From the NCBI GenBank assembly GCA_020348445.1, contig CP070751.1:836438-896037 (forward strand): a DNA stretch of 59,600 bases, read 5' to 3'. This document shows, piece after piece, positions 36,401-46,500 of the stretch; the first letter of the stretch is position 1, and each line of letters begins with the position of its first letter. The notes under the pieces were generated by a model that was not told the DNA's origin, did no database searches, and worked only from the letters and a program-made list of their open reading frames with translations. Source of the DNA: Thermoplasmata archaeon. GTDB taxonomy: Archaea > Thermoplasmatota > Thermoplasmata > GCA-020350865. A program made the translations under genes and the position numbers.

Positions 36401-36631
36401 CTCCTTTGTGAATTCAGCCTGACATATTTCACATTCTGTGGATCCCTCATCAACAATTGTCCCGCACCTATGACATTCGAATTCCTCGATTACCTCCTCC
36501 TCTTGAAGGTCATCGATCGTTTCTATGGACTCCATAAATTCTACCTTACAATGAGGGCATCGGTTACTATCTTGACCAACTTTGGCCCCACAGATGGGAC
36601 ATTCGAACTCTATATATTCCTTTTCACTCAT
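33467..36631 (-). CDS. Zinc-ribbon/GLTN-repeat membrane surface protein (1054 aa)
   Basis: Residues of about 1-80 hold two CxxC-CxxC zinc ribbons ('CPICGAKVGQDSNRCPHC', 'CHRCGTIVDEGSTECEIC'). After a linker come G-[LIV]-T-N repeats (about 155-230) and a basic patch, then one transmembrane helix at about 240-262 (VVPLILFILMFAPYAF). Outside are two modules opening 'GIEIDGGFGDWNKV' and 'EVKIDGAFADWDEG', like CBM9/DOMON carbohydrate-binding domains, and a third related segment near residues 800-930. The C-terminus has 'SIPEYPQGLFPIITIIALFI' followed by SKRMERKK, a PEF-CTERM-like sorting tail or second anchor. The basic residues on the cytoplasmic side predict that both ends face inward. It is the shortest of three paralogues and lacks the FG-GAP propeller. 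It lies 139 bases after the Roadblock gene. Confidence 0.85.
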   Translation of the reverse strand: MSEKEYIEFECPICGAKVGQDSNRCPHCKVEFMESIETIDDLQEEEVIEEFECHRCGTIVDEGSTECEICQAEFTKEKEKPQSPPNVDEEIERIDTPAIKIFSEFIKEMQKSESILKPLQNVESPESLLSINQENVVIKPELARDITNSLISGPKIGSRGITNGLSSAVKRTDFGLTNGVTNGLKNKISSGSNDGLTNGLTNGLTNGLRDLKVGITNGITNGNGITNGLGKKSRISEPRRSIWRMMVVPLILFILMFAPYAFSNITNKPRGIEIDGGFGDWNKVSAISDPKEEMSFNSNVDIIDYRVDDRNMELSFYVRVDKNMLEGEPDVPNSEKHVDTIHIFIDSDQDPITGYFIEGIGADFMVRIYGWSGEVLSNYLYTYTETKQDWNLWRSSRTVSCAASGSELEVKIPFHILGLKNGIKVDVIFHTQSWDGFEDFSDYVVSNEKGILSVEQQGMVNDVVTGRGNILLRIKLKALGSAITLNALKVQRTGLGNDNDLANIRLEDENSNMVANGTLNQNEITFHPELILKDKEIVTINVVADVGSISAIENTVGFKIANNHDIDTSYGTISLTTLRPVFGLNDVGYILNVPDEVKIDGAFADWDEGGQRDDHIGDVGDKNLDIINYAVSGGTHVLSFYLKVDGEIVGGTRIPYLNDVVKQEKIETTGEYNDNQIPFTTKLPPKTGDDYVYIFIDTMSGSGYAIPQININADFMILITGKNNRIQLSSYFEWRGVSPYDWLWEEKESVSAKIDSMRLEIGVEYHKLGLSQGDCNFVSYIMVSNWENSTKDYTDILDGMNIGGARRSTRAPPGGGWPGTWTSLGADTNDAIEDNDDILEIFAYDNSDNLFMRIDIEVLTVEFKDAYDLYFNSTNNIWYRLRLYRNKAGPLEYWEIFLDYTTSTNPPDDTAIWTTEESYTDITIDSYDGTSFGFNFDDDNSEGINNAILFWVDKDSLGQGYDLLEEGNTTEMFADTHDNGNEQNKQVDRAPDDTGDPDPTYSYTSIPEYPQGLFPIITIIALFIISKRMERKKIGMGRGDSHHKIDENNFLMLK
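35945..36165 (-). repeat. GLTN-coding repeat, copy in 1054-aa protein
   Basis: Encodes interrupted runs of G-[LIV]-T-N such as GLTNGLTNGLTNGL and GITNGITNGNGITNGLG, a 12-base unit. Third codon positions vary between units, so the repeat is held at protein level rather than by recent DNA slippage. Confidence 0.8.
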
Positions 36632-36770
36632 CTTTTACACCACAAGATGCTCAAGGCATCCGATCTATATCTTTACTAAATGAGATTTAGTGTTTACACT
36701 ATCTAATGACTAAATGTTCTTTTTATGCTGGTGTTTTTGGAAATTCCACGACTTTTTTATCCGAGCCATG

Positions 36771-37208
36771 TTAATTCAATGTCTTTTCGTACGCATATCC
36801 ATTGATTATTTCGTCTATCCTCCTGATAGAATTTTCTATGTCCAACATTGCTACACTGACATATCCTCGTTTTTGAAGCATGACTAAAAGAGTGAGCCGA
36901 TCTCCCAGTTTTTTGACAAGAACCTTGTAACCATTATAATCAAGAATACGATGGGCGAACATCACCTCATGCTGCCTGTTTATCGTATAACCATCTCCAT
37001 CCTCAAGCAATTTCAGTATTTCGGATATATCCTCTTTGTAATTCGTACTGGGGGGTAGATCACAGGCTATAATATCATTCATTCCTTCCACCAGGGCAGC
37101 CCCTTTTATATCGCTGATTTTATTTAAGTCCGAAATCACCTGCTTTAACCTTGAGATTGCCAGATTTTCTTGGAATTCCGATTGCCTCATATCCTTTGGG
37201 AACTTCAT
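36771..37208 (-). CDS. Roadblock/LC7-domain protein
   Basis: 145 residues. The ATG overlaps the TGA of the upstream 2092-residue surface protein (ATGA), and an AGGAGG site lies seven bases before it inside that gene, so the two are translationally coupled. 'ISDIKGAALVEGMNDIIACDLPP' and 'LGDRLTLLVMLQKRGYVSVAML' are the two halves of the Roadblock/LC7 beta sheet, followed by a long C-terminal helix. Length is normal for the family. In archaea and bacteria such proteins act with Ras-like GTPases of the MglA type, or as regulatory dimers at the membrane. No GTPase gene is present in the window. The coupling suggests it acts on the cytoplasmic end of the neighbouring surface proteins; this is inference. 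Confidence 0.8.
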   Translation of the reverse strand: MKFPKDMRQSEFQENLAISRLKQVISDLNKISDIKGAALVEGMNDIIACDLPPSTNYKEDISEILKLLEDGDGYTINRQHEVMFAHRILDYNGYKVLVKKLGDRLTLLVMLQKRGYVSVAMLDIENSIRRIDEIINGYAYEKTLN

Positions 37209-40200
37209 ATTCTGTCCTCCTTTTTTTCGTTTTTTATATTTTTTCCCCCCAACCTAAGCCCATGTTTTTTCCGGGATTTTTTTCTTGATATTACAAACAG
37301 AGTTATTACTCCGATAATAGGCAAAAACATATCAGAAAATTCAGGAATGATGTATCTAGAATGACAGTATGCTTTTCCTGCATCTACAGACAAAGGAGGC
37401 GTATCATCAGCCTGGGTGTCATAATGGGGTGCACCGCATAAAGTCTCATTGATACCATCACCATTGATATCCCCTGCAAATGAAACTGACCACCCAAAAT
37501 GATCGTACGCGTACTCACCCTCATTCTTGTATTCTTCTGTTGTATCGATATCAGAGCCACCGCAGAAGACATAGAATGCACCACATTCTGTCTTAGAACC
37601 GTTTGTAAAATAGGGTGCGCCCACGATGACATCAGGATCTCCATCACCGTCGATATCACCTGCGTAATGCACAGAGTAGCCGAATTTATCGCCTGCAGTT
37701 TCTCCGTCAAATAACACATCAGGCACTATGTTCATTGGATTTCCACCGTAGTAAATCCAAGCATTACCGTTAGCAGTATCTGGCATACCCACGATTACGT
37801 CATCATAACTTCCGTCTGCATTTATATCGCTTGCATTACCAACACTAAAACCAAAACTCGTGCCTCCAATTCCGATAAGTATTGTATTTGCATTGGTAGC
37901 ACTAATATCATCATCCATTGCATTACTTCCGCAGAAGATATAGGCTCTATCGGTACCTGGTGCACCCACTATTACATCATCGTAACCGGTATTGTTCGTA
38001 TCCCCTGCATTAGAAACCGAGAAGCCAAACTCCTCATTGGAAATCACTCCAGTCAATCTCACATAGTCTAATCCCAGTGGTAAAGAAATAAGTCGTGCGA
38101 ACCTTGACAAACCTCCAGAGTTCATAAAATGATCAACAGTATCGCTTTGTGCACCGGACAAGGTTCGTTTGTCCATTTGAAACGGCATATGAATATCTGT
38201 TGAGTCCCTGTTCTCGATTAATGATTCCTGGCGAGTGGTACTGGAAGTTCGCAGCCTTATCCCATTAACTGCGGTAGCATCATTGGTGAACCATGCAGCA
38301 GTTCCCAGGATAACGAAATCGCCAGACTCCTCTGGAGTATAAGAGTTTGTGACGAGAGTCTCCCATCCACCTGGACCACTATTCCATCCGTCAGCCTCAT
38401 TATAGTGAAATTCAGAGAATGTATCAAGACGTATTGCTGCAATATGGGCATGGTCCATATAAGCACTTACTGTTGGAGTTTCGGAGTCCACAGTAAGTGA
38501 AATTGTATGCGCACTAGTGTCAAGGGTGATGTTCTTAATGACACCGAAATTGAATCTCTCATTAAAGTTATCGTCTGGTTCCATGAGAGTTTCGCCGTAT
38601 AATGTTCCATCGATATGCATTCTACCCCAGACACTATCGCTACTGCTTCCAGATCGCAGATTTGCACTGGCAACAATCAAATAATCTCCAGAAGATGCGG
38701 GTGTGAATGTTGTTTCGGTGACAGTAACTTCAGGACCCGTAGTTACTATTGCATCCTCGATCTCATCATATTGATCTGCAGGGATGCTCATCTCTATTGC
38801 TATAATTCTTGTATTACGAAATCGGCCATTATCTCCTTCAGTCTTGTACTCAAGTTCAATATCATGCGAACCGGCAGCTAGATAAATATATTTCACTGCA
38901 GAGAAATGATACCAATCGTTGATATCCTGGAATTCTCTGTTTGTTTCATGGTATACATTTGTATCATCAACTATCAGGCGCAGCCATGTATTGTCGCCCA
39001 CCTTGTCATCCGGAGCCACATCAGAAGTGGCTATAATCAGATATTTTGTGGCAACAGGAGGATTGACAGTTAAAGTAAGATAATCTATATAAGTAGCGGT
39101 ACTTGCCAGTTCCGATAATGATAGACTTTCTGCATATGAATAGGCATGACCATTCATGTTGAGCCTAGGACCATAGAGTATGTAAGCCCTTCCCTGATCG
39201 ACACCGAGGCTGTATGCACCAACGATAACATCATCATAATTATCACTATTCATATCTCCCGCACCTGAGACTGAACACCCGAACCTATCATAATTATGTT
39301 TTCCAGTTTGATTAATAGTCGAATCTGTATCTGGATCATCAATTGAACTCCAAGACGCCGTGGCCCTTCCGTAAAAAATGTATGCTCTTCCACGATCTGC
39401 ACTATAACCCGGCGCCCCGATAATTATGTCATCATAGGCATCATTGTTCACATTACCTGCATCGCTTACGCTCCACCCGAAAAGATCCCCTGTATTGGTA
39501 CCGTTTATCATGACATCGGCATTTGCGGCAATGATATCATCCAAACCTATACCTGAGTACCCAAAGAAAATATAGGCTGCACCACGCTCTTGGCCCCTTG
39601 TTTCCTTATTTCCATACGTTATGAACTCATCATTCATGGAAAGGTACTGTGCCTTGATCCAGTGCCTGCTTCGTACTACTCTTGAGATGCGGACCTCATC
39701 CAATTTGCCGTTAAAAAACTCACCTGGGGCAGGTCCCGGATCGTATTCCTGAGCCATACTTGCAAGGTCACTATCTACGAGGTTTGGGGTCTCAGGGATG
39801 TTATCCAAATCCAATTCCCCATCTACATATAGAATTGATTTGGAAGCGTCAGCCACTCCGACAATATAATGCCAATTACCGTCAGAGATGGTAACACTAC
39901 CCTGATTGTCCTCTATAGCAGCATGATTTGTTATCATCTCAATCCTCCATATATTACCACCCGCCGAGTTATGAAAACAAACCATTGCAGAATCAGCAGT
40001 ATTATCAGCCTTCATCCAAAAGGCCACTGTAAATATCGAATCGAGATCTGTTGTCACACTGTCCATAGTGATATAATCATTTGTCCCATCAAAATCATCT
40101 GCACCATCACATTTCCCAGTTGTTGCTTCATCACCATTATAATTCTGTGGAGATCCATCATTATTGTAAGATGTGGAATCATATCTTGTGCCTGTTCCTG

Positions 40201-43200
40201 TTTCATTTAAATGCCAAACACCAACGTAATTATCTTCCCACGTACTTGCCTCATCCTGGGCATCAGATGCACCTGAGTTGTTGTAGTACAACCAGATATA
40301 ATCTTCAGATGAGATACCATCGATTTGTGTAACATTAACCCAGATGTAGCTGTTTCCAGCTGTATTCCAATCCTCGAAATGATAATCCAATTCGTTGCTA
40401 CCATCAGCATCAATAAACCGCAGATCACTGCCATCGGACTTTGCATCCGAATAATCAAAATTCGATGAACTCAGGTTCACCATAACCGGGAAATCCAACA
40501 GATTTTCGGTTTGCCCGCTGTTATCAAATGTCAATCTCATACGATTTGACCAAGCATCATTCCACCAGTCTCCTCCTCCAGAGGATGTGTTGAAATAAGG
40601 AGCGCCTACTATGATATCATCATAACCATCATTGTTCACATCCCCAGCATAGGATACATTCCACCCAAACCTGTCTCCCGTATCTGCACTGTTGCCCGAA
40701 ACAAGCTCCACAAGACTCTCACTTCTTGTTCCCCGCATTCCAGTAATTGCTCCTTCCCCATTTGAATAATCAGCGCCCCCCTTCTCCCAGTCAGTTGCTA
40801 AGAAATACACCTTAAACGTATCATTTACCGAATTCACATCTATATCGTCCCAGGTTATACCTACTTCCATCCTCATCATGTCCAGTCCCACATCAACAAA
40901 TCCTGCTTCTGTCCACTCCCCAGGCGACATAATTGTCCCAGACCATTCATAGCATATGCTACTTATTATCCTGTTGTTCCTGCCTTTCACCTCTATCATG
41001 TAATTGGCAGAAATTGGAAGGCCAAGGCCGTAGCCCGAGCCAGATATTGTATCAATGAAGATATAGACCAAGTCCTCTCCAGTCTTAGGAGGAATCAAAG
41101 GTGCTGCTCCACCTACATCCCCAACTCCCCCAATTGAAGGTTCTGGTTTGACTCTATTATTCCAGTAAGGTACTTCCACGCCGCCTGCGATCTCACCATC
41201 CACTTTTAAAAAGAAAGCCGGTCCAGAATTGGTATTTGAAACCCCGTATTTTAAAATGTCTAGATTTGCACGATCTTCGTCACCTTCAGTGTCGTTGTGA
41301 ATGACCTTTTGATTCCAATCTGTAAAAGCACCATCGACTGTTATATTGTCAGGGATACCAAGGATGTAAGTGCACTCATACATCTTACTTTGCGGCTTTA
41401 CCCGTTCTAATGTCACTGTGCCTTTATCGATCAATACATCATGTTTTTTCAGGATTCTGAAGCCAATACTGTTTGCAACAACTGCATCATCACTGATATA
41501 AATAACTAGATATAGTGTTGAACTGTGTCCCTTGGATAATCCAAAATTAAGAAGAAAGCTGGCATTCCCCTCATTTAAGGTACCAAAAGCAATCAAATTA
41601 CCCTCCTCATCCTCGAGTTGTAATGCATCAATATCATAATCTGTTCCCTTCCCTATTCTTTTAATCTTCAGTTCATTTATAACGATATCTGCATTTTTTA
41701 CCTCCAAGTCCAGCCTAAGCAGTCTATTTGCTACATCAACTCTATCTATAACATCTTTTCCCACACCCTGCTGTGTAACAATTAAAACACCTTCTTCGTT
41801 GCAAATTATGGTATCAGAGAAATCGTCGAAATCGTTCCAGCTCTGCATATAGAATAGAACATCAACTTTATCGTATTCCTTCATGTTAAGGGTAGCAAAA
41901 GGAATCTGGGCCTCTAACTCTGAGCCACTTACTTCCACTGTAATGGTATCTACCAGCTCCCAGAGATTCCAATCCTGTTTTACTGCGTCATATCGATAAA
42001 GGGAACTGCCCAGAATCTCACCATTCCATCCATCAATCTCAGCCAAAACGTCCGCACCTATACCCTTGATGTAATACCCTGATTCAGAACTTTGATCAGT
42101 ATCAATGAATATATATGCCGTATCAACATGTTTTTCTCCGCCAGATTCACCTGCCAGCATATACTCTGCAACCTGTAGGTAAAACGACAATTCCATGAGT
42201 CTGGAATCCACACGGTAATCAATTATATCTACATTGGGATTGAATCCTGCTCCTTCGCCCTCATCAGACATAGTATTTACATTGCTCCAGTCCCCAAATT
42301 TACCGTCGATAACTATTCCCTCCTTTTGTTTTGCAATGTTGATGATCAAATAGGGTGATAACACCATCATTATCACAATTAAAGGAACCACTATCAATTT
42401 CCATTTTCCTTTTTTGCCTTCAATCACTCTGTGTCTTGTTCCAAGTCCATTGGTGATTCCATTGCCATTGGTCAGGCCATTTGTAATGCCAACTTTTAAC
42501 GCCTTAAGACCATTTGTAAGGCCGTTTGTCAAACCGCGCCCTTTTTCTCTAAGTCCATTTGTGAGGCCATTTGTTAAACCATTTGTTATGCCCACTGGGG
42601 TTTTAGCTTGTGTTTCATCTTCCTCGGTTTTAAGCGATAGAAGGTCCTCCATGGATTCCAAGGTTAGGTGTTCTTTTTCCATATCTTTTGGTTTTCTCTT
42701 AGGTTTAACGGATAATAATCCCTTCAATTCCTTTGTTGATTCCTCCTCAGATTCCTTCTCTAAAATATCCATCAATACCTTATCAAATTCATCTTCTGAT
42801 TCTTCCTCTATTATGAACTCTGTTCCACATCTTGGGCATTCTGTGGTGGATGATTCCACCTCTAAACCACAAGTCGGGCATTCCAAAAGGTCTTTTGACT
42901 CATCATCTGAGAAAATTGTACCACAATTCGGACACTCAGATGCCGTGCCTTCTACAATGAACTCACATTCAGAACATCTGAATTTTTCTATTTGATCCTC
43001 ACTCCGAAGAACCTCAGGTATCTCATCCAAATCGAAAAATTCCTCACCACAACCAGGACAGGAGGTGGCGTCAACATCAATTTCTATACCACATTCGGGA
43101 CATTTGTATACTTCCTGCTCATCCTTTTCAGCATCCTCCAAAATTCTATCTATTTCCCCGTATAATGATTCGATCTCATCGGCCAGAACCTCACGCTCTA

Positions 43201-43483
43201 TTTTTGGTGTTATATCAGAGAACTTTTGCAGGGTATCTTCCCAATCCACCATATCTTCAAAGGAAAATCCACATTCCCGGCATTTAAGTTCCTTTTGATA
43301 ATCCTTTTTCGAGACTGACAAAACCCGAAATGCACATTCAGGGCATCTTGCCTTGTCCTTGGCTTCTTTTATTACCTCTGATTCTTCTAGATATTTATCA
43401 CAATTTTTACACTTGAACGCAGGGACCTTCAATTTGGTACCGCACAAAGGACAACTTTTAATGGATTCCTTTTTTTTGGACAT
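37205..43483 (-). CDS. Zinc-ribbon/GLTN-repeat protein with integrin-like FG-GAP propeller (2092 aa)
   Basis: The ATG follows AAGGTG. Five zinc-binding CxxC groups lie within about residues 1-230 (from 'CPLCGTKLKVPAFKCKNC' to 'CPTCGLEVESSTTECPRC'). GLTN repeats (about 294-350) and a transmembrane helix (about 360-383, IVVPLIVIMMVLSPYLII) follow. Two CBM9/DOMON-like modules open 'GIVIDGKFGDWSNV' and 'NITVDGAFTDWNQK'. Seven FG-GAP repeats come next, with calcium-loop sequences such as GDVNNDGYDDIIVGAP. A DUF2341-LamG cassette is inserted in repeat 1 (about 39600-40575). Three beta-sandwich modules are inserted after repeat 3 (about 38050-39170). The tail 'IPEFSDMFLPIIGVITLFVI' plus RKKSRKK is a sorting or anchor signal. 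Seven repeats match the blade number of integrin alpha. The role is presumably adhesion or ligand sensing. The Roadblock gene is coupled to its end. Confidence 0.87.
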   Translation of the reverse strand: MSKKKESIKSCPLCGTKLKVPAFKCKNCDKYLEESEVIKEAKDKARCPECAFRVLSVSKKDYQKELKCRECGFSFEDMVDWEDTLQKFSDITPKIEREVLADEIESLYGEIDRILEDAEKDEQEVYKCPECGIEIDVDATSCPGCGEEFFDLDEIPEVLRSEDQIEKFRCSECEFIVEGTASECPNCGTIFSDDESKDLLECPTCGLEVESSTTECPRCGTEFIIEEESEDEFDKVLMDILEKESEEESTKELKGLLSVKPKRKPKDMEKEHLTLESMEDLLSLKTEEDETQAKTPVGITNGLTNGLTNGLREKGRGLTNGLTNGLKALKVGITNGLTNGNGITNGLGTRHRVIEGKKGKWKLIVVPLIVIMMVLSPYLIINIAKQKEGIVIDGKFGDWSNVNTMSDEGEGAGFNPNVDIIDYRVDSRLMELSFYLQVAEYMLAGESGGEKHVDTAYIFIDTDQSSESGYYIKGIGADVLAEIDGWNGEILGSSLYRYDAVKQDWNLWELVDTITVEVSGSELEAQIPFATLNMKEYDKVDVLFYMQSWNDFDDFSDTIICNEEGVLIVTQQGVGKDVIDRVDVANRLLRLDLEVKNADIVINELKIKRIGKGTDYDIDALQLEDEEGNLIAFGTLNEGNASFLLNFGLSKGHSSTLYLVIYISDDAVVANSIGFRILKKHDVLIDKGTVTLERVKPQSKMYECTYILGIPDNITVDGAFTDWNQKVIHNDTEGDEDRANLDILKYGVSNTNSGPAFFLKVDGEIAGGVEVPYWNNRVKPEPSIGGVGDVGGAAPLIPPKTGEDLVYIFIDTISGSGYGLGLPISANYMIEVKGRNNRIISSICYEWSGTIMSPGEWTEAGFVDVGLDMMRMEVGITWDDIDVNSVNDTFKVYFLATDWEKGGADYSNGEGAITGMRGTRSESLVELVSGNSADTGDRFGWNVSYAGDVNNDGYDDIIVGAPYFNTSSGGGDWWNDAWSNRMRLTFDNSGQTENLLDFPVMVNLSSSNFDYSDAKSDGSDLRFIDADGSNELDYHFEDWNTAGNSYIWVNVTQIDGISSEDYIWLYYNNSGASDAQDEASTWEDNYVGVWHLNETGTGTRYDSTSYNNDGSPQNYNGDEATTGKCDGADDFDGTNDYITMDSVTTDLDSIFTVAFWMKADNTADSAMVCFHNSAGGNIWRIEMITNHAAIEDNQGSVTISDGNWHYIVGVADASKSILYVDGELDLDNIPETPNLVDSDLASMAQEYDPGPAPGEFFNGKLDEVRISRVVRSRHWIKAQYLSMNDEFITYGNKETRGQERGAAYIFFGYSGIGLDDIIAANADVMINGTNTGDLFGWSVSDAGNVNNDAYDDIIIGAPGYSADRGRAYIFYGRATASWSSIDDPDTDSTINQTGKHNYDRFGCSVSGAGDMNSDNYDDVIVGAYSLGVDQGRAYILYGPRLNMNGHAYSYAESLSLSELASTATYIDYLTLTVNPPVATKYLIIATSDVAPDDKVGDNTWLRLIVDDTNVYHETNREFQDINDWYHFSAVKYIYLAAGSHDIELEYKTEGDNGRFRNTRIIAIEMSIPADQYDEIEDAIVTTGPEVTVTETTFTPASSGDYLIVASANLRSGSSSDSVWGRMHIDGTLYGETLMEPDDNFNERFNFGVIKNITLDTSAHTISLTVDSETPTVSAYMDHAHIAAIRLDTFSEFHYNEADGWNSGPGGWETLVTNSYTPEESGDFVILGTAAWFTNDATAVNGIRLRTSSTTRQESLIENRDSTDIHMPFQMDKRTLSGAQSDTVDHFMNSGGLSRFARLISLPLGLDYVRLTGVISNEEFGFSVSNAGDTNNTGYDDVIVGAPGTDRAYIFCGSNAMDDDISATNANTILIGIGGTSFGFSVGNASDINADGSYDDVIVGMPDTANGNAWIYYGGNPMNIVPDVLFDGETAGDKFGYSVHYAGDIDGDGDPDVIVGAPYFTNGSKTECGAFYVFCGGSDIDTTEEYKNEGEYAYDHFGWSVSFAGDINGDGINETLCGAPHYDTQADDTPPLSVDAGKAYCHSRYIIPEFSDMFLPIIGVITLFVISRKKSRKKHGLRLGGKNIKNEKKEDRI
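42440..42600 (-). repeat. GLTN-coding repeat, copy in 2092-aa protein
   Basis: Encodes GITNGLTNGLTNGL, a short basic break, then GLTNGLTNGLKALKVGITNG and similar units. The 12-base periodicity and codon variation are as in the two paralogues. Confidence 0.8.
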
Positions 43484-43542
43484 ATCTGCACCTTATATAG
43501 TGTTCTCTCTCACTCTCTCTTGAAATTTTATGGGTATTTTTT

Positions 43543-46500
43543 CTATTTTAACCTATTTTTATAAATCTGAAATATGAGAATAATGCGTCTTCTGACACAA
43601 TGGGCCCTTATTTTGCTGGAATTCCGGGCTGAAATGAACTTTTTCCATCGATTTCTTTTAAATATAGTGAAAAGAACTGGCACCATTACAATTGGAATTA
43701 AGACAAAATCGTATTCTGGGATTATGAAATCCACATTCTGTGCATTGGGAGTTGAGCCGTTTTCAGTGCTTCTGTCTATGCCAAAGGGATCGGCCTTTCC
43801 TGCACCATCCTCCCAGTTCACAGGAAGATTCGTGTCATTGGAATCTTTATCTCGGCCTATTGTTTGGTTCTCTAATAGGTCCGAGGTATCCACATAATCC
43901 CCGTCTGTCCATTGACTCCATGATGCTGCATCATCATCGTCGGAACCTGAGGTTTCGCCCCATGCAACATAATCAATTATAATTGAATTACTATCCATCA
44001 AAGCCAAATCATCAGAATTTTCAAGCATTGGAGCCGTTGTGCTCATATTGACGATCAATTTTGGATGTTTGCTTGAATCGGAATTGTCGCTTGAGACAAA
44101 GATTTGATTTTCAGAACCATCGTCAGCCTCAAAGATCATGCCATAATTACTGTATGTCCCGCTCTCCCAATCTCTAATCAAATCAGTAACATTCCAGTAG
44201 TACCAAGCATCTGTTCCAGCAGCAATTGTTTTCGTGTCCTCGGATGATGAATCATAATCACCCCCAGATGCGGCCCATGAATTTGTGCCATCGTAAGTTC
44301 CCCAGTTTGCTCCGCTGTTAACCTGTCCAGTACCCTCGATCCATGATTGGGTTACTCTATGAAGATTCACTGTTGCACCGGTAGTTGCATGACCATCATA
44401 GCGATATAACCAAACCTTTGCATCTTTTACAATACCTGGTGGAAGGCTTGATAGGTCAAATTGAACCAATGGTCTTACATATAAAGAAGAGGCATTGGTA
44501 ACTGTCATTTGCACCCATGTTCCAGTATTAGCTATTCCCAGAGAACTATCTAAATAAACATCCTTTCCTGCTGTAGCATCCGGTTGTACCACAAATTCAG
44601 ATTCATAGTCAATATATCCATAGACGTCTGTTGAACTGTTGATCCCACCCTGTCCTAGATGACAGACCAGGTACCCGCCAGGGGGTATGCTTCCTGCACC
44701 GCTTATATCAAATTTATATCCATCATTGTCCGTAAGATACCAGCCAGTAAGATCAACTGGGGTATTTCCAGAATTGTACAATTCAACCCATTCATTATAT
44801 GAAGAGCTGTCTGTAGTGGAGGATGAGGGGGGAGTTTCTTCTGATCCTGTATATATGAAAGAAGCTGTGTCATTTTGGTTGTTATACTCAGTTACTATCC
44901 AGTCCGCAGAGCGTGTATAATTTGATACTCGAACCTCATCGATAGAGCCATTCCATGGATAGCTCCAAGCCACACCTACATCATTATCCCCATGACCGAT
45001 CCAGAACTCATCTGCGCATGTTTCGATATTATCTGTTTTATCGACTTCATTCGAACTTTTAATCCCATTTACATATACAAACATTTTCGAACCGTTATAT
45101 ACTGCAACAACATGTACCCAGGAATCGGTTGGGAGATCATTATCCGAGGCAACCGAATATGAGTCCTCTGGAAGATGGAAATACAACGGATTGCCTGTAT
45201 CTTTAATTACCATGCGATAACCTTCAGCCCACCCACTATGACTCATTATTCCGGTATAATGATCAGAATCATATCCTTCAAAATTAATCCAAGCTTCCAA
45301 TGTTATTTGCTTACCACCAATGTCCAAACTCGCGTCGTAACCACAATCTATATAGTCATTCTCTCCATCAAAGTCCTGGCCGTATCCGATTTTGCCTTCG
45401 ATTCTCGTGGGAACATAACTTGAGGTACCGGAACCCCCCTGACCGTGATTGTCGAACTGTGAACTGTCCTCAAATTCATCTGCTGTACCATCTCCACTTT
45501 GGTTCAGATGCCAAACTCCCACATAATTTGGATACCAAACTCCATCTGGATTTTCTGTGGGAGAACTTTGACTGGTGTTTCCGTAATACATATATATCAT
45601 GGTATCTGAGGAAGAAAATAAGCGTGGTACCTTTACCCAGGCAACCAGTTCCCCAGAGCTGCTATTAAAGAGCTCAATCTCATGGCACAGCTTGGACTCT
45701 CCCTCTGAATCTGTAAAGATTATATCATACCCATCAGCACGTGCATCATTTGCCAGGTCGGAATCCGTGATATCAACAAGTACGGGGAAAGCAAATAGGT
45801 CTCCAGTTACTTTACTTGAGTTGATGGTAATAGGTTTGCGATAATCCCAATCTGAAGGTGTGATGTCCTCATCATTGAATGTGTAGAACGAACCCGGGTA
45901 ATACTGGTTGTTAAACTCGGTTAAAATCCAATCTGCAGAATGGGTCACTTTGGAAATTCTCACTTCGTCTAAGATACCAGCATAGTGTTGTCCTCCAGCA
46001 ATTCTTCCACCTATGGTTACAGCGGCAGAAGAGATCGTGGTGGAAATGGGGCCACCACCTCCGGTATCATCCCTCACCTGGGAACCATTTTGATAATGTC
46101 TTTTAATTGTACCATCATATGTATAACTAACGTAAACCCATATACTTTTGCCTATTTCATAAGCTCCCCCATCCTCCCCTGCATTGAAAAACAGGTCCTT
46201 ATCTGTGACATCATCATCAAAATAAGCCCCCCATAAAGTGTTGGAGTCTGATTCATCTCTTTTGAGTATGACCCTTCCCCAAGTATCAAGTAAAGGATCA
46301 TTGATATTTAACCAAAAAGAGAGTGTGAGATTTTCCAGCACTCCAAGTGTAAGACCCATATCCCCCAGATTGAACCGATCATCACCTGCACTACCTGAGA
46401 AATCCTGACCGTAACCGATCCAACCCGTTGTTCTTGTTGGTGAATCCTGTCTGGTTCCATCATTTGTGGATGAAGCAGAATTGGAAATACTACCTGATTC

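Noticed and set aside
35871..36422. 183-residue plus-strand frame rich in PFVRPLV repeats (also at 42414-42995 and 55283-55564)
   Set aside because: These are antisense readings of the GLTN repeats and have no start signals; the minus-strand genes are strongly supported.
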